64,000 nucleotides of DNA from Paenibacillus sp. cl123 (GTDB lineage Bacteria; Bacillota; Bacilli; Paenibacillales; NBRC-103111): positions 1 to 64,000 of the forward strand of contig NZ_FMYY01000031.1 of assembly GCF_900101595.1 (NCBI RefSeq), read 5' to 3'. Positions within the stretch are counted from its first letter, which is position 1, and every line of letters begins with the position of its first letter. Positions 1-7,993 of this stretch are shown in pieces. The notes under the pieces are model-generated. The model saw nothing but the letters and a program-made list of their open reading frames with translations. It did not search any database and was not told where the DNA came from. A program made the translations under genes and the position numbers.

Positions 1-312
1 ACCCCGTAAAGGAGCAAGAATCGGCATCCACCCCTTGAGAGGTAGAACGAAGGAATGTGAGGGCATAGACCCAGCGTGACATGGGAGGGTAAACCCCGAG
101 GGTGAATGTGGATATCCAACTGTGCGATCATACCGAATCATCCACAGTTTTGGAATCTGACATCCTAAGCTCTATTCCCGCCTACGCTCTGACTCCAGTC
201 AGTTGCATAGGCTACATTCTCCGCTATTACCGCTCAAGCTGTCAAAGTTGAAATATTGAGAATACGTGAGAAAACAGAAGAAAACATTACTTTATAGTGG
301 GAGGCATATGAG
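1..312. other. Unassigned leader region before fliW
   Basis: I see no convincing gene here. One frame is open from the window edge to a TGA at 48-50 and could be the tail of an upstream gene, but it is too short to identify. The stretch holds two 9-mers one base away from the DnaA-box consensus (107-115 and 138-146, facing each other) and a GGATATCC palindrome. No transcription terminator is visible. The fliW ribosome site GGGAGG lies at 299-304. In B. subtilis the genes before fliW are flgL and yviE; neither is visible. Confidence 0.4.
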
Positions 313-762
313 ATGAAGGCGAATACCCGTTTTTTTGGGGAAGTTACGTTCGAAGAGAAGGACTTGTTCATTTTTGTCCAAGGAATGCCAGGTTTGGAGG
401 CTTACACACGGTATCTACTAATCCCCGTGGAAGAAGGGGTGCCGTTCTATTATATGCAGTCTATCGAGGAACCTAACCTCGCTTTTATGATAACCGATCC
501 GTTTCAGTTCTTCCTTGACTACGACTTCTCCGTCGACGAGCTTCTGCAGCAGGAGCTAAAGCTTGAAGGGGCCGGGGAGGTTGAAGTATGGTCGGTCGTA
601 ACCGTTAATGAGAATTTGGAAGAGGCCACGATTAATCTGCTGGCTCCTATTGTTGTGAACTCCGGCAAGAAGCTGGCCAAGCAGATTATTCTTCATGACT
701 CTGCCTATCAAGTCAAAGAGAAGCTGCTTCTTCCAACGGAAGCCGCAGCCAAGGGGGAATAA
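313..762 (+). CDS. fliW: Flagellar assembly factor FliW (CsrA antagonist)
   Basis: FliW is a cytoplasmic protein that binds either flagellin or CsrA. When flagellin has been exported, FliW is free to sequester CsrA and relieve repression of flagellin translation. The 149-residue product has the family's usual length and its typical N-terminal pattern (TRFFGEVTFEEKD, then F-V-Q-G-M-P-G-L around residues 20-27). The ATG at 313 is preceded by GGGAGG at 299-304, an 8-base spacing; an ATG at 308 is out of frame and too close. Only three bases separate its stop from csrA, so the two are translationally linked, as in Bacillus. The downstream csrA and hag genes make the assignment secure. Confidence 0.95.
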   Translation: MKANTRFFGEVTFEEKDLFIFVQGMPGLEAYTRYLLIPVEEGVPFYYMQSIEEPNLAFMITDPFQFFLDYDFSVDELLQQELKLEGAGEVEVWSVVTVNENLEEATINLLAPIVVNSGKKLAKQIILHDSAYQVKEKLLLPTEAAAKGE

Positions 763-765
763 GCG

Positions 766-993
766 ATGCTTGTCCTGTCCAGGAAAAAAGGCGAGTCCAT
801 CATGATCGGAGAGCAAGTCGAGATCGTAGTTCTATCGTCAGAAGGCGACAATGTTCGCATAGGCATTAAGGCACCCAAGCATATTCAGGTATACCGGCAT
901 GAGGTCTATCAGGCTATCAAGGAATCCAACAAACAGGCCAGCGAGCAGCTGCTGAACCCGAAGAGCATCAGCGATTGGTTAAAAAAACGATAA
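766..993 (+). CDS. csrA: Carbon storage/translation regulator CsrA
   Basis: CsrA is a small dimeric RNA-binding protein that blocks ribosome access to flagellin mRNA by binding GGA motifs. The 75-residue product starts MLVLSRKKGESIMIG and contains the conserved central strand and the V-R-I-G-I-x-A-P motif that shapes the RNA-binding face. It lies 3 bases after fliW, its antagonist, and 154 bases before hag, its expected target. The hag leader carries a near-ideal CsrA site (1103-1118) and a second GGA motif inside the hag ribosome site, so the three genes form a closed homeostatic circuit. The C-terminal tail beyond residue 60 is hydrophilic, as is usual for the Gram-positive forms. Confidence 0.96.
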   Translation: MLVLSRKKGESIMIGEQVEIVVLSSEGDNVRIGIKAPKHIQVYRHEVYQAIKESNKQASEQLLNPKSISDWLKKR

Positions 994-1040
994 ACTTCGG
1001 AAAAATTTTCTGAGTCCCTCTTCATTTTCAAATTGTCCCG

Positions 1041-1048
1041 TACGATAT
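1041..1048 (+). promoter_or_regulatory. Possible SigmaD -10 element of hag
   Basis: TACGATAT at 1041-1048 matches six of eight positions of the flagellar SigmaD -10 consensus GCCGATAT. No good TAAA -35 is found 14-16 bases upstream, so this is a weak call. The position would give an mRNA leader of about 95 bases containing both stem-loops described below. Confidence 0.3.
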
Positions 1049-1058
1049 ATATAGTATT

Positions 1059-1094
1059 GGGGTCAGCTAGGGCGGCCGACCTATGGCTAACCCC
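1059..1094 (+). other. Stem-loop in the hag mRNA leader
   Basis: GGGG at 1059-1062 pairs with CCCC at 1091-1094, and the pairing continues inward (GU/AC, AGC/GCU, AGG/CCU) with one mismatch and a bulge. It lies between the presumed promoter and the CsrA hairpin. It could stabilise the abundant flagellin mRNA; that role is inferred. Confidence 0.4.
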
Positions 1095-1102
1095 ACTATA
1101 AA

Positions 1103-1118
1103 TCCACACGGACGTGGA
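1103..1118 (+). promoter_or_regulatory. CsrA-binding hairpin in the hag leader
   Basis: TCCAC (1103-1107) pairs with GTGGA (1114-1118) to present the loop ACGGAC, and the stretch ACACGGACGT fits the published CsrA SELEX core (ACANGGANGU). The GGA is in the hairpin loop, the favoured presentation. A second GGA-containing site, CAGGGAGGA at 1131-1139, is the hag ribosome-binding site itself. Bridging both sites would occlude ribosome entry, as established for B. subtilis hag. Binding here is inferred from sequence. Confidence 0.8.
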
Positions 1119-1147
1119 ATTTCGTACATTCAGGGAGGAAGAGAACA

Positions 1148-3208
1148 ATGAGAATTAACCACAATATTGCGGCATTGAACACTCACCGTCAACTGACGGG
1201 CAACACAGCTTCCGCAAGCAAAGCCATGGAAAAGCTGTCTTCCGGTCTTCGCATCAACCGTGCAGGCGATGACGCTGCAGGTCTGGCGATCTCCGAAAAA
1301 ATGCGCGGCCAAATCCGCGGCTTGGATCAAGCTACACGGAATGCTCAAGACGGTATCTCGATGATCCAAACAGCTGAGGGCGCGCTGAACGAAGCTCACT
1401 CGATCCTCCAACGTATGCGTGAACTCGCCGGCCAATCCGCGAACGACACGAACGTTAACATCGACCGTGATGAGATTCAAAAGGAAATGAACCAGCTGAC
1501 TTCTGAGTTGAACCGTATTGGTAACACGACGGAGTTCAATACACAGAAGCTGCTTGATGGCGGCGGCAGCAAGAAAACTGACCTGACGGTTGGAGTTACT
1601 ACCGAAGGTGGTAAAAAAGGCGCTATTTCTTCGTTCTCCACAATCACAGGCAGTGAGACTGGTAAGTCCAAGCTTGATATTACACTTGCTAACGGCATGA
1701 CCTTGTCGATTGAGGCTCAAAATGTTGGCACAGATTTAAATGGTTTGAACATTACATTTGCTGATAATGGTGGCGGAGCTACAACCGTAGCTAAATCGGG
1801 GTCTACAGTTACAGTAAGTCTGGATGCTGCTGGCGCAGGCGATACGCTAGCTAATATCCAAAACGCATTGAACAGTTCTGGACTAGTAACAAGCCCTGTC
1901 AATGTCACCCTTACCAATGCTGCAGGTACAGTACAAGCTGGTACAACTGCAATCGAAACGGCTACTCATGCAATTGTTGGTAAAAACGGCACGTTCGCCA
2001 AAGGCTTGGATGCTGAAGTACGCGGCAGCTTCTCCTTCGACATTACAGAGAAGTTTAAAAACACTGGCGAAACGATTGATTTCAAAATCCCTACTGCCGG
2101 GTCCCCTAGCGAGCTGACAACTGTTCAACTGACATCTGTTGCTACCGGCGCAGGTGCTGGCCAGTTTAACATTGGCACTGCCGGCGACTTGCTGAGCGTA
2201 GAAGAGCAAGCTAAGAGCATCCGCGATGCACTGGCAAGCGACGCTACAGTAAGCGGCGTTTATGACGTCACTGTCGTTAAGAACAAAATCGTCCTGACCG
2301 AAAAAGCAGGAGCAGCTCAAGGCGTAGGTTTGGAAAAAGGCGTAGTAAACTCTGCTGCCAAAGCAGGTGAGTTCACTTATACCCATACTGGCGGCAAAGT
2401 AGTCGAGGCTGGCGGTAAATTCGAGATCGACGGACAAGAAATTCTTGTTGTTGATGGTAAGGGCGAGGATGACGCAGCTTTGGTAGCTGCAGGTAAAGCG
2501 ATCATCTTTGATGAAACTCTCTCAGCTGGTTCGACAACTGCCAATGGCCAAGCTGCATTGCTGGCAACTGCCATCGGAACTAACAACGCCGCATTGAGCG
2601 CTAAGTACTCTGCTGCCGCTGTTGCTGGAACGATCACGCTGACACAAAGAGCGAATGTCGAATCCGACAATGCTCCAACTATCAAGTCGTCCGACAAAGC
2701 GGGCAACGGCTTCGAAGCTAGCTTCCAAATCGGCGCTAATACAGGTCAAAGCATCACAATCCAAATCGACGATATGCGTTCCGAAGCTCTTGGTATCAGT
2801 GGAACTACTGCCGGCGGTACGGCAACAGCGAAAAATGGCTCCGTAGCTTCCTTCGTTGCTACGAAAAACGTTACTAACGGTACGAACAACACAGCTGTTG
2901 AGTACTCCCTGGACGTGTCCACACATGAAAAAGCTTCCGCAGCGATCAGCGTAATCAACGACGCTCTGGAGAAAGTATCTGCACAACGTTCGACGCTTGG
3001 TGCGTTCCAAAACCGCCTTGAGCACACGATCAACAACTTGGGCACTTCCTCCGAGAACTTGACTGCTGCTGAATCCCGTATCCGCGATGTGGATATGGCG
3101 AAAGAAATGATGGAGTTCACAAAGAACAACATCCTTTCCCAAGCTGCTCAAGCGATGCTGGCTCAAGCCAACCAACAGCCGCAAGGCGTACTTCAACTGC
3201 TTCGTTAA
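1148..3208 (+). CDS. hag: Flagellin Hag (FliC), with large variable domain
   Basis: This is the filament subunit, exported through the flagellar type III apparatus. The N-terminal 100 residues ([16 protein letters not shown], then [19 protein letters not shown] and the R-N-A-Q-D-G motif) and the last 100 residues (from about 590, ending Q-G-V-L-Q-L-L-R) are classic D0/D1 helices. The 686-residue length is more than twice the 304 residues of B. subtilis Hag; the excess is a Thr/Ala/Gly/Ser-rich, beta-type region at roughly 175-560 that would form outward-facing D2/D3 domains. The start ATG has GGAGG at 1134-1138. It is transcribed alone (terminator 3221-3253) and is under probable CsrA control. 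No glycosylation gene is adjacent. Confidence 0.97.
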   Translation: MRINHNIAALNTHRQLTGNTASASKAMEKLSSGLRINRAGDDAAGLAISEKMRGQIRGLDQATRNAQDGISMIQTAEGALNEAHSILQRMRELAGQSANDTNVNIDRDEIQKEMNQLTSELNRIGNTTEFNTQKLLDGGGSKKTDLTVGVTTEGGKKGAISSFSTITGSETGKSKLDITLANGMTLSIEAQNVGTDLNGLNITFADNGGGATTVAKSGSTVTVSLDAAGAGDTLANIQNALNSSGLVTSPVNVTLTNAAGTVQAGTTAIETATHAIVGKNGTFAKGLDAEVRGSFSFDITEKFKNTGETIDFKIPTAGSPSELTTVQLTSVATGAGAGQFNIGTAGDLLSVEEQAKSIRDALASDATVSGVYDVTVVKNKIVLTEKAGAAQGVGLEKGVVNSAAKAGEFTYTHTGGKVVEAGGKFEIDGQEILVVDGKGEDDAALVAAGKAIIFDETLSAGSTTANGQAALLATAIGTNNAALSAKYSAAAVAGTITLTQRANVESDNAPTIKSSDKAGNGFEASFQIGANTGQSITIQIDDMRSEALGISGTTAGGTATAKNGSVASFVATKNVTNGTNNTAVEYSLDVSTHEKASAAISVINDALEKVSAQRSTLGAFQNRLEHTINNLGTSSENLTAAESRIRDVDMAKEMMEFTKNNILSQAAQAMLAQANQQPQGVLQLLR

Positions 3209-3220
3209 TTTTAACTTTCG

Positions 3221-3253
3221 AAGAAACTCTAGGATCCCTAGAGTTTCTTTTTT
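3221..3253 (+). terminator. Rho-independent terminator of hag
   Basis: A perfect 13-bp stem (3221-3233 with 3237-3249, loop ATC) runs into a T-rich tract. It begins 12 bases after the hag stop codon. Confidence 0.95.
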
Positions 3254-3340
3254 TATACCTGCAAACATTTTCCTAAATAAATGGCCGGATTATGCCGATA
3301 AAGCTAGTAATAGCTATGCATGAAGGGTGGCGCTACGAAG

Positions 3341-5233
3341 ATGCCAGTAATGCGGATTAACGGTTTTTCGTCAGGTATGGATATCGATGAGATGGTCAAG
3401 AAGCTGATGCAGGCGCATCGCGTTCCGTCAGAGAAGCTGGTACAGAAGAAGGCTCAGCTGGAATGGCAGCGTGATGACTACAGAGCTTTGAACACGAAAA
3501 TGATGGATTTTCGTAATACAGCTTTCAATATGAAGCTGCAATCTTCTTATACAGCCAAGAAAGCAACCTCCTCGAACGAGGGTGTCGTTACGGCTTCCGG
3601 TACATCCGGCGGGACAGATGGTACCTACACCTTGAGAATCAAGCAGCTGGCCGAGACGGCTTCGCTGACTTCTGGCGACGTTGTTACTTCCGGTCCAGGA
3701 GACTCCAAAGCCAGTCTGGAAAGCATCGGGTTGACGCTGGATACGTCGATGTACATCAGCGGGGAAAAGGGTTCCTCCGTGATCAAGCTCAGCAAAACCG
3801 ATACGGTCACCGATGTAGTGAACTCTATCAATTCCCGATCTTCCCAAACGGGAGTAAAAGCAAGCTACGATGCCAACTTGGACCGTTTCTTCTTTAGTTC
3901 TACCAACACCGGTGATGATGCAAATGTAACGCTACGGCTGTTGAACGAAGGCTCCGCCAGCAATCTGCTGAGCACGGTATTCAAGCTGCCCACAGCGCCA
4001 GCTGTGCCAGGCGCCAGCCTTAAGATGGATGCGGCGAAAACGATCGAAGCCGGGGGAACGGCGACATTTGATTCTCTCAGTCAGATTGTTAATAAAAGCA
4101 TGACCGGAGTTCAGAAGCTTAAGGTAAAATACGGAAGCGAAGAGATTGAGCTCAATTTCACAAATAAGACCACGGTCGGGCAAGTCATCGATACGATCAA
4201 CGGTTCGAAGCTGGGCAAGGCGGGATTAACGGCCTCGCTGGACCCTACAACCAAAAAGCTCGCTTTTTTCAATCCCGATAGCGGTAAAGACTTAAACTTC
4301 GAGAACGTCGACTCGGGAACAGTAGATGCTAATCTCGGACTAAATTCGCTTTCCTCTCAGCCGAATATGGATTATTCCGAAATATCGGTAAGCGGCAAAA
4401 GCGCTATCGTCGATTACAACGATGTGGAGAACGCCAAGTTTGCCTCCAATACGTTCAGCATCAATGGAATTCAGTTCACAGCCAGAAAAATTCAGGCTGC
4501 CAGCGAAGATCCGGTTAAAATAACGGTCAATCAGGATATCGATGCGGTTTTCAATTCAATCAAGACTTTTATTGATAAATACAACGACACGATAGCTACG
4601 ATCAGTAAAAAAATCTCCGAGCAGAAGTATCGGAGCTTCACTCCGCTGACCGATGAGCAAAAGAAAGAAATGAAGGAAAATGATATTAAACTTTGGGAGG
4701 AAAAGGCGAAAAGCGGGATGCTTCGCAGAGATCCGATTTTCACTTCGGCCTTATCCGGCTTCAGAAGTGCATTTAACAACACCGTATCGGGCATACCCTC
4801 AGGTGATATTAACGAACTTTCGTTGATCGGCATCAAGACAGGCGCGTATTTCGAAGAAGGGAAGTTGAATATTGACGAACAGAAACTGAGGGAGGCCATT
4901 ACTAACAATCCGGAGCAGGTTATGGCGCTCTTTACACGTAACGATAATGACCCCGACTCCCAGGCCGGCGACGGACTTGCCGTTAGGCTGTACGATCAAG
5001 TATCTGCGGTTATGAAGCAAGTGTCCGAGAAGGCGGGAAGTACATCTGATGTAACAAGTGTAGAAACGATCCTCGGTAAACAGCTTAGGGACGTAGAGAC
5101 TCGAATTACCAGATATACAAGTAAGCTTGGCGCACTCGAAGAGCGGTACTATAAGCAGTTCACTGCCATGGAGAAGGCATTGCAGCAAATGAACACGCAG
5201 AGCAGTTGGTTGTCCCAACAACTAGGCGGCTAA
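3341..5233 (+). CDS. fliD: Flagellar filament cap protein FliD
   Basis: FliD forms the pentameric cap at the growing filament tip and folds exported flagellin into place. The 630-residue product begins MPVMRINGFSSGMDIDEMV, the standard FliD N-terminus; the C-terminal region (DQVSAVMKQVSEKAG ... LEERYYKQFTAMEKAL) is the FliD_C domain with terminal coiled coil. An in-frame ATG at 3320 has no ribosome site, whereas AAGGGTGG at 3323-3330 lies 10 bases before the ATG at 3341, so I use the latter. The protein is longer than B. subtilis FliD (about 500 residues), the extra length lying in the variable middle. It starts an operon with flaG, fliS and fliT. Confidence 0.95.
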   Translation: MPVMRINGFSSGMDIDEMVKKLMQAHRVPSEKLVQKKAQLEWQRDDYRALNTKMMDFRNTAFNMKLQSSYTAKKATSSNEGVVTASGTSGGTDGTYTLRIKQLAETASLTSGDVVTSGPGDSKASLESIGLTLDTSMYISGEKGSSVIKLSKTDTVTDVVNSINSRSSQTGVKASYDANLDRFFFSSTNTGDDANVTLRLLNEGSASNLLSTVFKLPTAPAVPGASLKMDAAKTIEAGGTATFDSLSQIVNKSMTGVQKLKVKYGSEEIELNFTNKTTVGQVIDTINGSKLGKAGLTASLDPTTKKLAFFNPDSGKDLNFENVDSGTVDANLGLNSLSSQPNMDYSEISVSGKSAIVDYNDVENAKFASNTFSINGIQFTARKIQAASEDPVKITVNQDIDAVFNSIKTFIDKYNDTIATISKKISEQKYRSFTPLTDEQKKEMKENDIKLWEEKAKSGMLRRDPIFTSALSGFRSAFNNTVSGIPSGDINELSLIGIKTGAYFEEGKLNIDEQKLREAITNNPEQVMALFTRNDNDPDSQAGDGLAVRLYDQVSAVMKQVSEKAGSTSDVTSVETILGKQLRDVETRITRYTSKLGALEERYYKQFTAMEKALQQMNTQSSWLSQQLGG

Positions 5234-5252
5234 TGAATCGGGGGTCCCACAC

Positions 5253-5630
5253 ATGAGTATTTCAATAACTGGAAACCAATATCCCAGGCCGGATGATACA
5301 GGGAGCGGCGAGCCTGCTGCGAAAGCGGCTCCTGCTGTCCCCATATCTATCACTAACACAGTAAAGCTGAAGGAAGCTGAGCTGAAGGGCGAATACTACA
5401 CGTTAAGTGACGAGCAGTTTGTTAAATCGATAGAACGTGCCATTAAAGCCATTCAGGGGAAAACAACTACTTTGGAATTTGGCGTGCACGAACAAACGAA
5501 GAGTATTACGGTTAAGGTTTTGGACAAAGAAACCGGTGAAGTCATTAGAGAGGTTCCCCCTGAAAAAACGCTTGATTTCGTTGCTAAAATGATGGAGATG
5601 GCCGGTATCATTATTGATGAACGCAGATGA
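5253..5630 (+). CDS. flaG: FlaG family flagellar protein
   Basis: A 125-residue protein of the FlaG (YvyC) family, which affects filament length in other bacteria by an unclear mechanism. The first 45 residues are polar and low in conservation; residues 55-125 hold the family core (F-x-V-H-E-x-T-K-x-I-x-V-K-V-x-D, then E-V-I-R-E-V-P-P-E-K). It follows fliD by 19 bases with a GGGGG ribosome site and precedes fliS, the same order as in B. subtilis (fliD-yvyC-fliS in related species). Confidence 0.88.
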   Translation: MSISITGNQYPRPDDTGSGEPAAKAAPAVPISITNTVKLKEAELKGEYYTLSDEQFVKSIERAIKAIQGKTTTLEFGVHEQTKSITVKVLDKETGEVIREVPPEKTLDFVAKMMEMAGIIIDERR

Positions 5631-5674
5631 TGACAGCATACCTGTGAAAATTTCAGGATTAAGAGGGGATAGCT

Positions 5675-6079
5675 ATGATCAATCAACCTAGAAATAAGTA
5701 TATGGAAACCTCCATCCAGACAGCTACGCCTGCCCAACTGCTCATGATGCTGAGCGATGGAGCTATCCGATTTTGCAAGCTTGCCGTCGAAGCGTTGAAT
5801 CAAAGAAATTATGAGGAAGCCAATCTCAACATCGGAAAAGTACAGGCCATTCTGGGGGAACTCGCGGCGACTTTGGATCACACTGCTCCTATAGCTGAGG
5901 GGCTGCTGAAGTTGTATGATTACTTTATCCATCGTTTAATTGAAGCCAATGTGAAGAAGTCTCCGGAAATCGCAGAGGAAGTGCTTGATTTTCTAAGAGA
6001 ATTGAAGGAAACATGGCTGGAAGCAGCTAGAATTAGCAAGGCAACAACCCCAAACGCCGCGGGAATCCAGCATGCCTGA
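5675..6079 (+). CDS. fliS: Flagellin export chaperone FliS
   Basis: FliS is a cytoplasmic helical chaperone that binds the C-terminal D0 helix of flagellin and stops premature polymerisation. The 134-residue product has the signature Y-M-E-T-S-I-Q-T-A-T-P-A-Q-L-L near the N-terminus and the L-Y-D-Y-F-I-H-R-L-I-E-A-N segment around residues 85-97. A GAGGGG ribosome site precedes the ATG. Its end overlaps the next gene by 8 bases, implying coupled translation. Confidence 0.95.
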   Translation: MINQPRNKYMETSIQTATPAQLLMMLSDGAIRFCKLAVEALNQRNYEEANLNIGKVQAILGELAATLDHTAPIAEGLLKLYDYFIHRLIEANVKKSPEIAEEVLDFLRELKETWLEAARISKATTPNAAGIQHA

Positions 6080-6410
6080 GTCAACGGAACTGCTACAGTT
6101 GTTGCTTCAGCTATCTCTAGAGATTGCCGGTGACTTGAAAGATGCCACTTTTGAAGAATTGGAGCAGTTTGTAGAGAAGCGAGAAGCAGTTCTGACCGCT
6201 CTTCAGCGGAAGGGAGCGGAATTCAGCCTTGCCGACCGGAAACTGATCCAAAGCATTGTGGAAATGGATAGCCAAATTGCTCAGCGGATGCAGTCATTAC
6301 AAGAGGAGGCGTCCGCTGAACTAAGTAAAGTAAGAGGCTCACGCGTGCATCGAAATGCTTATGAAAGCAGCTATAATGGGGAGAGTTTGTTCTTCGACCA
6401 AAAAAAATAG
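6072..6410 (+). CDS. fliT: FliT-like flagellar chaperone
   Basis: A 112-residue, almost wholly helical and acidic protein overlapping fliS by 8 bases. Position and size match FliT, a chaperone for the cap protein FliD. Sequence conservation in this family is weak, so the call rests mainly on context (fliD-flaG-fliS-x) and predicted helical content. The C-terminus (R-G-S-R-V-H-R-N-A-Y, then Y-N-G-E-S-L-F-F-D-Q-K-K) resembles tails of Gram-positive FliT-like proteins. It is the last gene of the flagellar operon. Confidence 0.7.
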   Translation: MPESTELLQLLLQLSLEIAGDLKDATFEELEQFVEKREAVLTALQRKGAEFSLADRKLIQSIVEMDSQIAQRMQSLQEEASAELSKVRGSRVHRNAYESSYNGESLFFDQKK

Positions 6411-6445
6411 CTTTATATACAATATAGAAGACAGATTTTTTCAAT

Positions 6446-6478
6446 GCTGCTGTTCTCCACGGAGATAGCGGCTTTTTC
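6446..6478 (+). terminator. Terminator of the fliD-flaG-fliS-fliT operon
   Basis: A GC-rich stem (GCTGCT...CTCC with GGAG...AGCGGC, one bulge, short loop) is followed by TTTTT. It lies 35 bases after the fliT stop. Confidence 0.8.
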
Positions 6479-6501
6479 GTATTTGTTATAAAATATTCAG
6501 T

Positions 6502-6561
6502 TGTGGACGGGAAAAGAGCTTTAAATGTTTCTCCACACCCACCTGTGGACAATGTGGATAA
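6502..6561. promoter_or_regulatory. Cluster of DnaA-box-like 9-mers
   Basis: Within 60 bases lie one perfect DnaA box (TGTGGATAA at 6553-6561, complement TTATCCACA) and three near matches: TGTGGACAA at 6544-6552, directly abutting it, TTCTCCACA at 6529-6537 and TGTGGACGG at 6502-6510. The gap holds no gene. DnaA binding is inferred from the consensus only. Confidence 0.5.
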
Positions 6562-6691
6562 CTCTGTTGACAACTTCGCGGAAAATGTCGGAAAACCGCG
6601 ACGGGACAAGGTTTTTCGATGTGAATAAATTATCAACGGGATGTTAATACTGGAATTTTCTAAATATTTAGCTAACATGGTGGATGTTGGA

Positions 6692-6720
6692 TTGACAGCG
6701 GTTACTTGCGGTGATATATT
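6692..6720 (+). promoter_or_regulatory. SigmaA promoter of the cold-shock gene
   Basis: TTGACA at 6692-6697, a 17-base spacer and TATATT at 6715-6720 form a strong vegetative promoter. Transcription would start near 6727, giving a leader of about 45 bases before the ATG at 6774. Confidence 0.85.
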
Positions 6721-6773
6721 CGAAATGTGGGCAGATGCTTGCAGTTATTTGACGATGAAGGGAATGTTATTGC

Positions 6774-6971
6774 ATGCAAGGTAAAGTGAAATGGTTCAAC
6801 GCAGAAAAAGGCTATGGTTTCATTGAGCGTGAAGACGGTGGCGACGTATTCGTTCACTTCTCCGCGATCCAAACAGACGGATTCAAGACTTTGGAAGAAG
6901 GCCAATCCGTTGAGTTTGACATCGTAGAGGGCGCGCGCGGTCCTCAAGCAGCTAACGTCGTCAAGTTGTAA
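6774..6971 (+). CDS. Cold-shock protein, CspA family
   Basis: A 65-residue single-stranded nucleic-acid chaperone with the five-strand OB fold. RNP1 (K-G-Y-G-F-I, about residues 13-18) and RNP2 (V-F-V-H-F, about 27-31) are intact, as is the N-terminal G-K-V-K-W-F-N. It is monocistronic: a strong promoter at 6692-6720, ribosome site AAGGGA at 6758-6763, and a terminator at 7039-7067. Which paralogue (CspB, CspC, CspD) it corresponds to cannot be decided from sequence alone. Confidence 0.95.
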   Translation: MQGKVKWFNAEKGYGFIEREDGGDVFVHFSAIQTDGFKTLEEGQSVEFDIVEGARGPQAANVVKL

Positions 6972-7038
6972 TCATCCCGCCGTCATCGGCGGCCCGTATA
7001 GATGGTTATGGTTTTGAGTGAATGTGGCAGCGATAACC

Positions 7039-7067
7039 AACACCCTGGGGAACCGGGGTGTTTTTTT
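7039..7067 (+). terminator. Terminator of the cold-shock gene
   Basis: A 10-bp stem (AACACCCTGG with CCGGGGTGTT, one G-T pair, loop GGAA) leads into seven T residues. Confidence 0.93.
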
Positions 7068-7128
7068 GCGTGTCCTATTGTTCGTCCCAAATTGTACAAA
7101 TATTTTGTGAATTTACCGTGTCGATTAT

Positions 7129-7166
7129 GAAGGATTTTTGAAGGTCGAGGGGGAATATAGTATACT
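7129..7166 (+). promoter_or_regulatory. Overlapping SigmaH and SigmaA promoters of hpf
   Basis: GAAGGATTT at 7129-7137 and GGGGAATAT at 7150-7158, 12 bases apart, fit the SigmaH consensus (RnAGGAwww, RnnGAATww) at every position. TTGAAG at 7138-7143 and TATACT at 7161-7166 with a 17-base spacer form a SigmaA promoter on the same face. B. subtilis hpf (yvyD) is known to be driven by SigmaB and SigmaH. Confidence 0.75.
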
Positions 7167-7191
7167 GTAGGTATGAAAGGAGGAGTTGTAC

Positions 7192-7743
7192 ATGAAATTC
7201 AATATCCGTGGTGAGAATATCGAAGTGACTGAGGCTTTGAGGGACCATGTGGAGAAGAAGCTTAGCAGGCTGGAAAGGTACATCGAAGCTCCCCCTACAT
7301 CTGAAGTACATGTTACGCTTAGCGTCCTGAAGGGCCTCCAAACGGTCGAGGTGACCGTACCGCTTCCGGCCTTCATGCTGCGTGCCGAAGAGAAGCATTC
7401 CGATCTCTACGCGGCTGTGGACCTCGTGGTGGACAAGCTGGAGCGTCAGATCCGCAAGGCTAAGACCAAGGCCAACCGCAAGGTTAGACAGGAAGGCAGT
7501 TTGAAGGACCTGTTCCGTATCGAGCCTGCAGCTACGGCGGTCTATGACGAGGACGAAGAAGAGTTCGAGCTGGTGCGTACCAAGAAATTCACTTTGAAGC
7601 CGATGGATATCGATGAAGCCATCCTTCAGATGAATATGGTTGGCCATAGCTTCTTCGTATTCGCAAATTCCGATACATCTCAAGTGAATGTAGTGTACAA
7701 ACGTGATGACGGCAAGTACGGTTTGATCGAGCCTGCCCGTTAA
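7192..7743 (+). CDS. hpf: Ribosome hibernation promoting factor, long form
   Basis: Long-form HPF binds the 30S decoding region and dimerises ribosomes into inactive 100S particles in stationary phase or stress. The 183-residue product has the N-terminal S30AE domain (MKFNIRGENIEVTEALRDHVEKK, residues 1-105), a charged linker and the C-terminal dimerisation domain (from about 125, containing V-R-T-K-K-F-T-L-K-P-M-D-I-D-E-A). The ATG at 7192 has GGAGG at 7179-7183; a TTG at 7186 is too near that site. It stands alone between the cold-shock gene and secA, as in B. subtilis, and its promoter region suggests dual stationary-phase and vegetative control. Confidence 0.95.
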   Translation: MKFNIRGENIEVTEALRDHVEKKLSRLERYIEAPPTSEVHVTLSVLKGLQTVEVTVPLPAFMLRAEEKHSDLYAAVDLVVDKLERQIRKAKTKANRKVRQEGSLKDLFRIEPAATAVYDEDEEEFELVRTKKFTLKPMDIDEAILQMNMVGHSFFVFANSDTSQVNVVYKRDDGKYGLIEPAR

Positions 7744-7773
7744 TCCTCTTAAACTAGCACATACGATATGACT

Positions 7774-7809
7774 GAGCCTGTCTGGACGCATATGCGACTG
7801 GACAGGCTC
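7774..7809 (+). terminator. Stem-loop after hpf
   Basis: GAGCCTGTC (7774-7782) pairs with GACAGGCTC (7801-7809); the loop contains the palindrome GCATATGC. Only a short T-rich tail (TATTT) follows, so it may terminate weakly or protect the mRNA 3' end. Confidence 0.55.
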
Positions 7810-7919
7810 TATTTGGCATGCCCGAGCGCCCCATGAAACTTTTTCACGCCGGGAGCGTCTGTATGTGTAGATCGAGCGGTGAGATACTAAAAGAATCGGT
7901 GTCCGCGCCCAGCGGCTGG

Positions 7920-7949
7920 TTGCGGGATATGTCGCAAAAATGATACAAT
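7920..7949 (+). promoter_or_regulatory. Probable secA promoter
   Basis: TTGCGG at 7920-7925, an 18-base spacer and TACAAT at 7944-7949, the latter preceded by TG one base upstream (extended -10). The spacing and position, 45 bases before secA, are plausible. Confidence 0.5.
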
Positions 7950-7993
7950 TTAAGTTAACGATTATGGTTCGATAAAGGAAGGGGTTTAGCAGC

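Noticed and set aside
1-120. Group II intron or transposon end
   Set aside because: The purine-rich stretch looked RNA-like, but no domain V, terminal repeat or reverse transcriptase/transposase is present.
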